Assembly: GCF_016722895.1 (NCBI RefSeq)
Contig: NZ_JAEQNA010000015.1
Coordinates: forward strand, 1 to 41,134
Direction of reading: 5' to 3'
Origin: Ramlibacter aurantiacus
Lineage (GTDB): Bacteria > Pseudomonadota > Gammaproteobacteria > Burkholderiales > Burkholderiaceae_C
DNA length: 41,134 nt
Below, one piece after another: positions 1-7,702 of the stretch; the stretch's first letter is position 1; every line of letters starts with the position of its first letter. The position numbers were made by a program, and so were the translations under genes. The notes under the pieces were generated by a model. The model was not told the DNA's origin, searched no databases, and saw nothing but the letters and a program-made list of their open reading frames with translations.

Positions 1-55
1 CAGCAAACTGACTTTAGCCATTTTGCTTTGCTTGCTGCGATCAGCGAAGCCTTGA

Positions 56-85
56 ATTCTACACCGAGTTTTGAAGACCGGTCAA
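56..85 (-). promoter_or_regulatory. Predicted sigma70 promoter A (leftward)
   Basis: On the minus strand, -35 TTGACC (80-85) and -10 TAGAAT (56-61) are separated by 18 bases. This is the promoter nearest the left edge and the best match of the array. The sequence just after the -10 (AAGGCTTCGCTG) resembles that of the other boxes. It points out of the window. Confidence 0.6.
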
Positions 86-154
86 ACTTTTTTTCCTTTG
101 CTGCTTCGACCGACTCACCGTTTGGCTTGTCCGCCGTTTTCAGCAGAGCCTGCG

Positions 155-184
155 ATTATGCCATTCTTTTTTAAATCCTGACAA
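155..184 (-). promoter_or_regulatory. Predicted sigma70 promoter B (leftward)
   Basis: On the minus strand, -35 TTGTCA (179-184) and -10 CATAAT (155-160) are 18 bases apart, with an A/T-rich spacer. The start region (CGCAGGCTCTGCTG) resembles that of promoters A and C. It is the second member of the tandem array. Confidence 0.55.
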
Positions 185-246
185 CCTCGAGGGTTTTGCG
201 TCCTTGCCACCGCCCAATTGAGGGGTGCAATTCAGCAGAGCCCTCA

Positions 247-275
247 ATTCTACATCGAAATCTCAGCAGTGTCTG
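247..275 (-). promoter_or_regulatory. Predicted sigma70 promoter C (leftward)
   Basis: On the minus strand, -10 TAGAAT (247-252) lies 17 bases from a weaker -35, CAGACA (270-275, four of six matches to TTGACA). The following bases (GAGGGCTCTGCTG) match promoter B closely. A fourth -10-like CATAAT at 343-348 has no recognisable -35. Confidence 0.45.
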
Positions 276-327
276 AGCACGCTTGAGATTTTGAATGGGA
301 ACCACCGGCGACTGAGGAGTGCCCATC

Positions 328-379
328 CGTCAGCGGGCCCGGATTATGGCATGCCCCTATGCTACGCCCCCCGCTGACG
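328..379 (-). terminator. Inverted repeat just downstream of hyuB
   Basis: Ten-base perfect arms (CGTCAGCGGG at 328-337 and CCCGCTGACG at 370-379) are separated by 32 bases and lie directly after the hyuB stop. There is no T tract. It could slow or end hyuB transcription, but the long loop makes a simple intrinsic terminator doubtful. It also encloses the fourth -10-like box. Confidence 0.3.
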
Positions 380-386
380 CCGTTGG

Positions 387-1934
387 TTACAACCTCCCCC
401 AGCCGCCCCCACCGGGCGTGTGGATCTCGAACACATCGCCTGCCCGCATGTCCACCTCTGCGAGGTGGTCCAGAGTGAGTTGACTCCCGTCAGACCGGAG
501 AACCCTGTTGAGCCCCACCTGTCCCGGGGATCCACCTGCCATTCCAAAGGCCCCAAGATGCCGGCCATTGCTGAGAATGCTGGCTGTCATCGGCTCTAGG
601 AACCGGATACGGCGAACGCCGCCATCCCCACCCACTCGCCGCCCAGCTCCGCCAGAGCCGGTGCGGATCGAGTAGCTTTCCAACCGGACCGGGAACCGGT
701 GTTCGAGCACCTCAGGGTCGGTCAGACGTGAGTTCGTCATGTGTGTCTGGACCACTGAAGTGCCGTCGAAATCGGGGCCCGCACCGCTTCCGCCGGCAAC
801 GGTTTCATAGTACTGATAGCGGGCATTCCCAAAGGTGAAGTTGTTCATCGTGCACTGACTGGACGCGAGCACCCCCAGCGCGCCGTAGAGTGCATTCGTG
901 ACGCACATGGATGTTTCAACGTTTCCAGCCACCACCGCTGCGGGCGGGCTAGGGTTCAGCATGCACCCGGGAGGGACGAGAACCTGCAGCGGCTTTAGGC
1001 AACCTGCATTCAGAGGAATGTCGTCGTCTACCAGCGTCCTGAAAACATACAAGACGGCTGCCATGCAGATGGCAACAGGCGCGTTGAAGTTGTTTCCCTG
1101 CTGCGGCGAGGTACCGGCAAAGTCGATGGTCGCCTGACGCAGCGCCACATCGACGCGCACGGCCACACAGATCTGCGCACCGTTATCCAGGGGCAGCGTG
1201 AACGCGCCGTCCTGAAGATTGGTGATCACACGACGAACCGACTCCTCCGCGTTGTCCTGGACGTGCTGCATGTATGCCTGCACGGTGCCCAGTCCGAACT
1301 CGGCGACCATTTTGCGCAGCTCGATCGCGCCAGTCTCGTTGGCTGCAACCTGCGCCTTCAGGTCCGCCAGGTTCTGCTGCGGATTCCGGCTTGGCCACGG
1401 GCCGCTCGAAAGCAGCCCGAGCAGTTCGTCGACCTTGAACTCCCCCTGGTCCACCAACTTCAGGTTGGAGATTCGCACGCCCTCTTCTTCGATCCGGCGT
1501 GAAAACGGGGGCATGGAACCAGGCGTAGTGCCTCCGATATCGGCATGGTGACCGCGACTGCCCACGTAGAACACTGGCTCTGCCTGGTCAAGGTACACGG
1601 GCGTGATCACCGTCACGTCCGGCAAATGGGTGCCTCCGCGATACGGATCGTTAAGCACAAAGACGTCGCCCATGCGCATGGTCGACGCGTTGTCACGGAT
1701 CACAGTCCGGACGCTTTCGCCCATGGAGCCCAGATGCACCGGCATGTGCGGCGCATTGGCAATCAGTTGCCCCTGCGCGTCGAACAACGCGCAGGAGAAA
1801 TCGAGCCGCTCCTTGATATTGACGGAATGGGCTGTGTTCTGCAGTTGCAGGCCCATCTGCTCCGCAATGTTCATGAAGAGGTTGTTGAAAACCTCCAGCA
1901 GGATCGGATCAGGACCGGCGGCAGGGGCGGCCAT
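387..1934 (-). CDS. hyuB: Hydantoinase B / 5-oxoprolinase beta-type subunit
   Basis: This 515-residue protein is of normal length for the HyuB family. HyuB works with HyuA in ATP-dependent opening of 5-oxoproline, hydantoin or related cyclic amides. The N-terminus (LLEVFNNLFMNIAEQMG, then NIKERLDFSCALFD and HMPVHLGSMGESVR) is the conserved HyuB opening. NDPYRGGTHLPDVTV and the glycine-rich end (GGDGGVRRIRF, TPGGGGWG) are also typical. It starts at the ATG at 1934, 16 bases after a winged-helix gene on the same strand. HyuA lies about 1.4 kb away at 3343-5382, although the two are normally adjacent or fused. The sequence resembles the C-terminal half of fused 5-oxoprolinases, so 5-oxoproline is the likeliest substrate; this is an inference. 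Confidence 0.92.
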   Translation of the reverse strand: MAAPAAGPDPILLEVFNNLFMNIAEQMGLQLQNTAHSVNIKERLDFSCALFDAQGQLIANAPHMPVHLGSMGESVRTVIRDNASTMRMGDVFVLNDPYRGGTHLPDVTVITPVYLDQAEPVFYVGSRGHHADIGGTTPGSMPPFSRRIEEEGVRISNLKLVDQGEFKVDELLGLLSSGPWPSRNPQQNLADLKAQVAANETGAIELRKMVAEFGLGTVQAYMQHVQDNAEESVRRVITNLQDGAFTLPLDNGAQICVAVRVDVALRQATIDFAGTSPQQGNNFNAPVAICMAAVLYVFRTLVDDDIPLNAGCLKPLQVLVPPGCMLNPSPPAAVVAGNVETSMCVTNALYGALGVLASSQCTMNNFTFGNARYQYYETVAGGSGAGPDFDGTSVVQTHMTNSRLTDPEVLEHRFPVRLESYSIRTGSGGAGRRVGGDGGVRRIRFLEPMTASILSNGRHLGAFGMAGGSPGQVGLNRVLRSDGSQLTLDHLAEVDMRAGDVFEIHTPGGGGWGRL

Positions 1935-1950
1935 GGATTCGGCCAGCCCT

Positions 1951-2322
1951 TCAGGCGCGGGCCGCCTGTTCCATGCAACGGGACAGGCGCGCCATGTGCT
2001 GCAAGGCGCCCCGCGTCAGCTCGATCTGCTTGCGGCGGGCATCTTCGGTGTCGGCCAAGATGATCCATCCTTTTTCTCGCATCGACTTCAGTCGCCCATG
2101 GATGGTGGCTGGGGCACCAAGCTCCGCCTTGGCCATCATGTCACGCACGGACAGTCGGGACTGCTGCTGCCGTGCGGACGCGACGAACCCCAAGATGCGC
2201 TCCTCCAGCGGATCCAATGGCGGCAGCGAAGGCAGCCCGCGGATAGCTTCCGACAGTTGGAGAAAGCGCAGATAAACCTCAGCGCTCGAACGGGACTTCT
2301 TCAAAGCCGAATCCTCTTTCAC
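1951..2322 (-). CDS. Small winged-helix DNA-binding protein (MarR-like)
   Basis: A protein of about 123 residues that begins with GTG at 2322. The open frame extends further upstream, but that part does not look like protein and crosses the start of the divergent gene. The core (LDPLEERILGFVASA, LSVRDMMAKAELGAPATIHGRLKSMREKGWI, then DTEDARRKQIELT) fits a winged-helix fold with a recognition helix around ATIHGRLKSMREKGW and a wing at DARRKQIELT, as in MarR-type regulators. It is followed after 16 bases by hyuB and diverges from a small membrane-protein gene. It may regulate that neighbour or itself. The start codon is the least certain part, since no strong ribosome binding site is visible. 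Confidence 0.7.
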   Translation of the reverse strand: MKEDSALKKSRSSAEVYLRFLQLSEAIRGLPSLPPLDPLEERILGFVASARQQQSRLSVRDMMAKAELGAPATIHGRLKSMREKGWIILADTEDARRKQIELTRGALQHMARLSRCMEQAARA

Positions 2323-2364
2323 GAATGGCCTGCGGTGTGTGCTAGAACGCAGGCTTGCTGACAA

Positions 2365-2380
2365 GCTAGTTGATCCTAGC
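2365..2380. promoter_or_regulatory. Candidate operator in the divergent region
   Basis: The short region between the two divergent genes contains GCTAG-TTGATC-CTAGC (2365-2380), with perfect 5-base arms. Just before it is GCTTG-CTGA-CAAGC (2353-2366), also with perfect arms. Such paired palindromes would suit a winged-helix repressor, and the neighbouring regulator is the natural candidate. The arms are short, so chance is possible. Confidence 0.3.
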
Positions 2381-2389
2381 AGGAAGAAG

Positions 2390-2941
2390 ATGAGAACGGT
2401 GAATTGGCGCCTCGAGCTGGTTTTCGCGCTGCTCACCATGGTGTTGTTCTTGACCGCCGTGGTGATCAACAGCTGGCTGTTCCAGAAGCTGGAGCACGTG
2501 CCGGGGATCAACTGGATCTACCTCCCCGCTGGCATACGGCTGCTGTGCACCCTCCTATTCGCCCATGCCGGTGCATTCGGACTGCTCATCATTTCGTGGG
2601 TGGTGAGCTTCTTCTATTTTTTTCCGCACGATCCCGAGCGCGCATTCGTCGGCGGAATCATCGGCGGACTATCCCCTTACCTTGCCTATCTCATTGCGCA
2701 ACGCTTCTGGGGCTTGGCCGCCTCCCTGGCGAACCTGGGGGCAAAACAACTGCTGTGGCTGAGCGTTGGCTATGCATTTGCCAATTCGTCGATCCACCAC
2801 ATCTATTTCGCGATCCGCGGCCAGCCGGACTTGCTGCAGGGTTTGACCGCCATGTTCATCGGGGACCTCGGCGGCACCCTGCTCGTGCTCTACGCCTGCA
2901 AGCTCGGGCTGGCGCTATCGCTGCAAAGCGTCCGCGGCTAG
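2390..2941 (+). CDS. Small integral membrane protein, MASE1-like
   Basis: I chose the ATG at 2390 (MRTVNWRLE) because AGGAAG lies directly before it; an in-frame ATG at 2339 lacks this. The 183-residue product has about five hydrophobic segments. The stretch GINWIYLPAGIRLL followed by a small-residue helix resembles the MASE1 sensory membrane domain, but no output domain (kinase, GGDEF) is attached. It diverges from the winged-helix gene and converges on the H-NS gene. The stops of the two convergent genes overlap by four bases in a CTAG palindrome. The function is unknown. A stand-alone membrane sensor or scaffold is only a guess. Confidence 0.7.
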   Translation: MRTVNWRLELVFALLTMVLFLTAVVINSWLFQKLEHVPGINWIYLPAGIRLLCTLLFAHAGAFGLLIISWVVSFFYFFPHDPERAFVGGIIGGLSPYLAYLIAQRFWGLAASLANLGAKQLLWLSVGYAFANSSIHHIYFAIRGQPDLLQGLTAMFIGDLGGTLLVLYACKLGLALSLQSVRG

Positions 2942-3252
2942 ACGGCGAACTGGTCGAGCGACTTACCCTCTTTCAGGACGCGGACCACCCATTCAGGCTT
3001 GCGCCCACGTCCCCCCGCCCAGGTCTCGCCGTTGGGCCCGCGGTAACGGATGGCTTTGGGCTGTCCGCCGCGGGTGCCGGTGCGCCGCACCGCCGGTGCC
3101 GCGTGGAAACCGAGATCGCGCGGCGAGATGCCGTACAACTCCATTTTCGACTTGATGTCGGCAATCGCCTGCTCGATTTCCATTTGCCGAAGCTGCTCTG
3201 CTTCCGCCATCAATTTTTCGGCTTGGGCTTTGAGCTCGAGATAAGTCGCCAT
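2938..3252 (-). CDS. H-NS family nucleoid protein
   Basis: A 104-residue protein starting at the ATG at 3252, with GGAGA five bases upstream; a longer frame from 3273 is unlikely. Residues 1-45 (TYLELKAQAEKLMAEAEQLRQ) are a charged coiled-coil oligomerisation region. The C-terminus (YRGPNGETWAGGRGRKPEWV) is the H-NS DNA-binding core of betaproteobacterial BpH3-type proteins. The usual motif is TWxGRGRKPxW, and here there is one extra Gly (AGGRGRKPEW). It would bind curved AT-rich DNA and silence genes. It lies between hyuA and the membrane-protein gene and has its own 90-base upstream gap, which is presumably its promoter. Confidence 0.93.
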   Translation of the reverse strand: MATYLELKAQAEKLMAEAEQLRQMEIEQAIADIKSKMELYGISPRDLGFHAAPAVRRTGTRGGQPKAIRYRGPNGETWAGGRGRKPEWVVRVLKEGKSLDQFAV

Positions 3253-3342
3253 GCAATCTCCATCAGTTCGCAAAACAGCTAATCTAGCCGAACTGATTGC
3301 GCCACGCCAGCAATTCCGGAAAAGCGATATTGCTCGCAGCGG

Positions 3343-5382
3343 TCAGCGCCTTTCCAGCAGCAAATGGCCAGCGGCGTTCACCGAAGCCGTCCAGCCCGGC
3401 TCGACCACTGTCGTTGCATTCGTTTCTGAAATGACTGCGGGGCCGTGAACCGCGGCGCCTGCAACGAGGTCAGAGCGCACGAGCAGGGCTGCGCTGTGCC
3501 ACCCGCCACCCGAGTACAGGCGCACATGCTCTCGCACAAAGGCTGTCCCCGGCGCGCGCCCTGCTTGCACCGTCTCACTTGGCGCATCGCCAGGCACGAT
3601 CAGTTCCACGGACACCGCTTCGATGACGATCGACTTGTCCCGCATCAGGAAGGTGAATCGCCGCAGGTATGCCGCCTCGAATGTTTGAACGATTTCCGCC
3701 TCGAAGCCGAAAGGGACGATCAAGGCCGTGTCGCTCCCTTGGTATCGCACATGCACCCGGGGCCGGACTTCCAGGTCGAGATCGGACACGCCCTGGCGGC
3801 GCAACTCTGCCCGGCCGTCCTCTGTCAGTTGATCGATCACGCCCCTCGCTGCCTCGAGCCCTTCCTGAGAAAGCGCCTGCTCGATAGCGCGTTGCCGCAT
3901 CAGCGTCTGCTCGGCCAGGCCCATGCCGTAGGCCGACAGCACGCCCGCCATGGGATGAACGAACACGCGGGGCATGCCCAAGGCTTCTGCCACCCGGCAC
4001 GCATGCTGTCCGCCGGCGCCTCCGAAACACTGCAGCGTGTAACGGGTCACGTCATAGCCCCTGGCCACGCTGATCTTCTTGATCGCATTGGCCATCTGCT
4101 GCACCGCGATATGGATGAAACCTTCCGCCAGTTCCTCGGGTGCTCGCCCGACCTGCTGGGCCAGTGACCCGAACCCGCGGCGCACCACCTCGTCGTCAAG
4201 GGGTTGATCGCCCTTGGGTCCGAATACCCGGGGAAAGTAAGCCGGCTGGATCTTACCCAGCAGCAAATTGGCATCGGTCACCGTCAGCGGACCCCCGCGG
4301 CGATAACTCGCCGGCCCCGGGATCGCACCAGCACTCTGCGGCCCCACCCGCAGGCGCGCTCCGTCGTAGACAAGGATGGACCCGCCGCCCGCCGCCACCG
4401 TGTGGATGCTCATCATCGGCGCGCGCATGCGCACCCCCGCCACCTGAGTCTCGAACTGCCGCTCGAACTCTCCGGCGTAGTGCGAAACATCGGTCGAGGT
4501 GCCACCCATGTCGAAGCCGATGACCTTGGCGTGTCCGGCCATCGCGGCCGTGCGGGCCATGCCGACGATGCCGCCGGCCGGCCCCGACAGGATGGCGTCC
4601 TTGCCCTGGAAGGCCTGCGCGTCGGTCAAGCCGCCGGAAGATTGCATGAAGAACAGGCGCACTCCCGGCATCTCCCGCGCCACCTGGTCCACGTAGCGTC
4701 GCAGGATCGGCGAGAGATAGGCGTCCACCACGGTGGTGTCTCCACGACTGACGAGCTTCATCATCGGACTGGTCTCGTGCGACGTGCTGACCTGGCTGAA
4801 CCCGGCTTCGCGCGCCAGCCGCGCGGCTGACTGCTCGTGCGCCGTGTAGCGCCAGCCGTGCATGAAAACGATTGCCACGCTCGCCAGGCCTTCGGCACGA
4901 GCCGCCTTCAGCTCGGCAGCCAGGTGGGCTTCGTCCAGGGCCTGCACCAGGTCCCCATGGGCACCCATTCGCTCGTTCGCCTCGATCACCGCGGCATACA
5001 GCATCTCCGGCAGGACGATGTGCCGATCGAACAGGCGTGGACGGTTCTGGTAGGCGATCCTCAATGCATCGCGGAAGCCGCGCGTGGTCACCAGCAGCGT
5101 CGGTTCGCCCTTGCGCTCGAGCAGGGCGTTGGTGGCGACCGTGGTGCCCATCTTCACGCACTCCACCTGCTCGGGCGTGATCGCCTCGTCGTCGCGCAAC
5201 TGGAGCAAGTGGCGGATACCCGCGACGGCGGCGTCCGCATACTGCTCCGGGTTGTCCGACAGCAGCTTGTGGGTCACCAGCGATCCGTCGGGGCGGCGGG
5301 CCACCACGTCGGTGAAGGTCCCACCACGGTCGATCCAGAATTGCCAGCGGGGAGCGGGAGCTGAAGCCGTCATGGGAGGCAT
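3343..5382 (-). CDS. hyuA: Hydantoinase A / 5-oxoprolinase alpha-type subunit
   Basis: A 679-residue HyuA-family protein. The N-terminus (WQFWIDRGGTFTDVVARRPDG) is the phosphate-binding start typical of 5-oxoprolinases. KMGTTVATNALLERKGEPT, GFDMGGTSTDVSHY, the AAGGGS loop and CFGGAGGQHACRVAEALG are the hallmark ATPase and active-site motifs. The start is ATG 5382; ATG 5373 is a near alternative, and a GGGGCG stretch lies upstream of the first. The open frame extends to 6132, but that part is an overlap with the CAP gene. HyuA and HyuB together (679 plus 515) match the length of a fused 5-oxoprolinase of about 1,200 residues. The enzyme would hydrolyse 5-oxoproline to glutamate with ATP in the cytoplasm. 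Confidence 0.92.
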   Translation of the reverse strand: MPPMTASAPAPRWQFWIDRGGTFTDVVARRPDGSLVTHKLLSDNPEQYADAAVAGIRHLLQLRDDEAITPEQVECVKMGTTVATNALLERKGEPTLLVTTRGFRDALRIAYQNRPRLFDRHIVLPEMLYAAVIEANERMGAHGDLVQALDEAHLAAELKAARAEGLASVAIVFMHGWRYTAHEQSAARLAREAGFSQVSTSHETSPMMKLVSRGDTTVVDAYLSPILRRYVDQVAREMPGVRLFFMQSSGGLTDAQAFQGKDAILSGPAGGIVGMARTAAMAGHAKVIGFDMGGTSTDVSHYAGEFERQFETQVAGVRMRAPMMSIHTVAAGGGSILVYDGARLRVGPQSAGAIPGPASYRRGGPLTVTDANLLLGKIQPAYFPRVFGPKGDQPLDDEVVRRGFGSLAQQVGRAPEELAEGFIHIAVQQMANAIKKISVARGYDVTRYTLQCFGGAGGQHACRVAEALGMPRVFVHPMAGVLSAYGMGLAEQTLMRQRAIEQALSQEGLEAARGVIDQLTEDGRAELRRQGVSDLDLEVRPRVHVRYQGSDTALIVPFGFEAEIVQTFEAAYLRRFTFLMRDKSIVIEAVSVELIVPGDAPSETVQAGRAPGTAFVREHVRLYSGGGWHSAALLVRSDLVAGAAVHGPAVISETNATTVVEPGWTASVNAAGHLLLERR

Positions 5383-5402
5383 TGTGTCGCCCCGCCGGCC
5401 AG

Positions 5403-6257
5403 CTAGCGCGGCCGGCCGAACACCTGGGCCCAGTAGATGCCGCCGCGGCTGGCCTCGTCGACAGCGAAAGCCACGCCCATGTGCGTGAACGGCCCGTGCA
5501 TCAGGTTGGCGCAGTGCTCCGGACTGTTCAACCAGCCCTGTACGACCGCGCGCGCCGTCTGCTGCCCGGCTGCCACGTTCTCCCCCACGTCTCGCCAGTC
5601 GAAGCCGGCCCGCGTGGCGCGCTGCCCGACCTTGCTGCCGTCGCTGCCGGTGTGCCCCAGGAAGCCGTGCCGAGCCATGTCGCGGGCGTGGACCTCGGCC
5701 GCCCGGTGAAGCGCCGGACTCCACTGCAGCGACCCGGCCGCCGGGAAGGACTCGCTGCCGCAGCGCCGCGGTTGCGAGCGTGCCTGGTTCACCAGCGCCA
5801 GGACCTCGCGCGAGACCTCGTCCGATCGGGCGGCCTCGGGCGGGCTGAAAGGATTCGCCAGCACGATCCAGGTGCGTTGGCCCTGTCGATGAATACCCAC
5901 CTCCTCGAGCCCCGGATCGAGCAGCGAATCGCAATAGCGGCTGCTCACCGCATCCACGAGGGCCGGCACGCTGCCATAGCCGCCGAGGCTCATCTGCACC
6001 CAACGGTTGGCGCGGTAACCGGCCTCTCGCATGGCCTCTTCTGCCGAGCGGCCCTGGGCCAGTCGACGCGCCACATCGGACAAGGCCGGCACCTCCCTCA
6101 GGGGCTGCGGCACACCCGCCCTCCCCCCGCACCCGCTCGCGCGCACATCGGACAAGCCTTGGGTCAGGCCCTGCGACCCCTGGGACTGGGCCGCCGCCGG
6201 CCCCGCGGCCAGCACGGCGATGGTGAGCAACCCAAGGACCGGAATGAGGCGGCGCAT
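5403..6257 (-). CDS. Secreted CAP-domain (SCP/PR1-like) protein
   Basis: A 284-residue protein starting at ATG 6257, giving a clear signal peptide (MRRLIPVLGLLTIAVLAAG, cut near AAAQS). The second half is a CAP/SCP domain: EVLALVNQARSQPRRCG, LQWSPALHRAAEVHARDMARHGFLGHTGSDG, VGENVAAGQQTARAVVQGWLNSPEHCANLM, and a final THMGVAF...YWAQVFGRP. The His and Glu residues of the CAP cavity (HTGSDG, GENVAAG, SPEHCANLM, H of FTHMG) are present. A less conserved region of about 100 residues precedes the domain. Bacterial CAP proteins are extracytoplasmic and mostly of unknown activity. It lies between the efflux outer-membrane gene and hyuA, all leftward, with no obvious functional link. Confidence 0.88.
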   Translation of the reverse strand: MRRLIPVLGLLTIAVLAAGPAAAQSQGSQGLTQGLSDVRASGCGGRAGVPQPLREVPALSDVARRLAQGRSAEEAMREAGYRANRWVQMSLGGYGSVPALVDAVSSRYCDSLLDPGLEEVGIHRQGQRTWIVLANPFSPPEAARSDEVSREVLALVNQARSQPRRCGSESFPAAGSLQWSPALHRAAEVHARDMARHGFLGHTGSDGSKVGQRATRAGFDWRDVGENVAAGQQTARAVVQGWLNSPEHCANLMHGPFTHMGVAFAVDEASRGGIYWAQVFGRPR

Positions 6258-6307
6258 AACTCTGCGACGCCGCTGGGGCTGAAAAGTGCCTCCGGCAGAG
6301 CCGCGCA

Positions 6308-7702
6308 TCAAAGGGCGTCGCCCCAGCCGCCCCCCAGCGACCTGAAGAGGGCCACCTGGTTCAGCAGGATCTGCAGCCGCGTCTGGATCTCGGCCTGCTG
6401 GGCCGCGAACGCGGAGCGCTGGGCATCCAGCAGCTCGAGGTTGCTGGACACGCCTGCGTCGTAGCGCATCCGGGACAACCGAAGCCGCACCGACTCGGCC
6501 TCGGCGACCTGGCGCTGCGCCCGCAACTGTTCGGCCAGCAACGCGCGGCTGGCCAACGCGTCCGCGACTTCGCGGAAGCCTGCCTGAATGGCCCGCTCGT
6601 ACTGCGCCACGGCGATCTCGCGCGACACCTGGCTGGCCCGCAGGTTGGCCTGGTTGCGGCCGGCGTCGAACACCGGCTGCAACAGCTGCGGCGCCGCGGT
6701 GAAAGCCCAGGTGCCCCCCTTGAACAGACTGGTCAGTTCGGTGCTGGCCGAGCCGACGCCCGCGGTCAGCGAAATCCGCGGGAAGAAGGCGGCGCGGGCG
6801 GCGCCGATCTGGGCGTTGGACGCCAGCAGCTCCATCTCGGCGCGGCGAATGTCCGGACGCTGCACCAGCACCTGCGACGGCAATCCCACCGGCAGTTCCG
6901 GCAGCGACACCTTGGACAGCGGCACCGCCACCCGGAACTGCGGTGGCCGCGCCTGCCCCAGAAGGAGGTTCAGCGCGTTGCGGTCGAGCGCCTGCTGCCG
7001 CTGCGCTTGCGCCAGCGCCACCCGGGCGCTCTCCGTGAGCGACTGCGCCTGGCGCAGGTCCAGTTCGGACGAGGCGCCGTTGTCGAAGCGCAGTTGCACC
7101 AGCCGCTGCGATTCCTCGCGCGTGGCCAGGGTCTGCCTCGCCAGCTCCACGCCTTCCTCGTCCGCCGCCAGGTTCAGCCAGGCTGCGGCCACCGATCCGA
7201 CCAGTGCCACCTGGGTGGCGCGACGCGCCTCCTGCGTCGCCAGGACCTGCGCCCGTGCCGCTTCCGACAAACTGGCCAGGCGGCCGAAGAAATCGATCTC
7301 CCAGGCCGACACCAGCAGGCCTGCGCTGTATGTGGTGACCGGATCACCCGGGCCATTGCGGCCGCGGTTGACATTTGCACCCGCGCCCACCGCCGGCAAC
7401 CGCTCGGCGTCCCGGATGGCGAACTGCGCGCGTGCCTGCTCGATCGCCAACGCGGCCGCCCGCAGGTCGCGGTTGTGATCCAGGGCAATCGTGATCAGCT
7501 CACGCAGCTGCGGCTCGGTGAAGAAGGTTTCCCACTCCAGGTCCGCAGGCGCCGTGGCAGCGGCGGTGGTCGCGCCGTCGTAGGGAAACCGCTCGGGCAC
7601 CGGCGGCGCGGGCCGCTCATAAGCCGGAATCATCGACCCGCAGCCGGCCAGCGAGGCCAGCGCCAGCGCGGCGCCCAGGATTCGTCGCTGGAATCCGCTC
7701 AT
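6308..7702 (-). CDS. RND efflux outer-membrane factor (NodT/OprM family)
   Basis: A 464-residue outer-membrane channel lipoprotein and the last gene of the pump operon. The start ATG 7702 overlaps the transporter stop as ATGA, with GGAG and CAGG upstream. The signal ends in a lipobox (ASLAGCGS) with Cys as the lipid site. Two repeats of outer-membrane efflux domain follow (for example ALDHNRDLRAAALAIEQARAQFAIRDAERLPAVGAGA and the later ASNAQIGAARAAFFPRISLTAG). Each contributes the coiled-coil and beta-barrel segments of a TolC-like trimer. Length and features are normal for the OprM/TtgC group. It completes the tripartite pump made with the next two genes. Confidence 0.94.
   Translation of the reverse strand: MSGFQRRILGAALALASLAGCGSMIPAYERPAPPVPERFPYDGATTAAATAPADLEWETFFTEPQLRELITIALDHNRDLRAAALAIEQARAQFAIRDAERLPAVGAGANVNRGRNGPGDPVTTYSAGLLVSAWEIDFFGRLASLSEAARAQVLATQEARRATQVALVGSVAAAWLNLAADEEGVELARQTLATREESQRLVQLRFDNGASSELDLRQAQSLTESARVALAQAQRQQALDRNALNLLLGQARPPQFRVAVPLSKVSLPELPVGLPSQVLVQRPDIRRAEMELLASNAQIGAARAAFFPRISLTAGVGSASTELTSLFKGGTWAFTAAPQLLQPVFDAGRNQANLRASQVSREIAVAQYERAIQAGFREVADALASRALLAEQLRAQRQVAEAESVRLRLSRMRYDAGVSSNLELLDAQRSAFAAQQAEIQTRLQILLNQVALFRSLGGGWGDAL

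Larger units (their letters stand above)
1..386. other. Non-coding left edge with tandem leftward promoter boxes
   Basis: No convincing gene lies here. The stretch is less GC-rich than the rest and carries a block repeated about every 92-99 bases. On the plus strand each block reads CAGC-purines-GCC followed by ATTCTA or ATTATG. On the minus strand these are -10-like hexamers (TAGAAT, CATAAT, TAGAAT, CATAAT), each followed by a similar start region. An ATG at 21 reading leftward gives only seven codons (MAKVSLL) before the edge and has no clear ribosome binding site. The array looks like the multi-promoter leader of an rRNA operon or another highly expressed leftward transcript beyond base 1. 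That identity is inferred. Confidence 0.5.

Noticed and set aside
1..21. Leftward ATG at 21 giving MAKVSLL before the edge
   Set aside because: Only seven codons are visible and there is no ribosome binding site, so it cannot be supported as a gene.
5383..6132. N-terminal extension of hyuA reaching 6132
   Set aside because: It overlaps the CAP-domain gene in another frame and reads as a low-complexity GC shadow; family proteins start at FWIDRGGTFTD.
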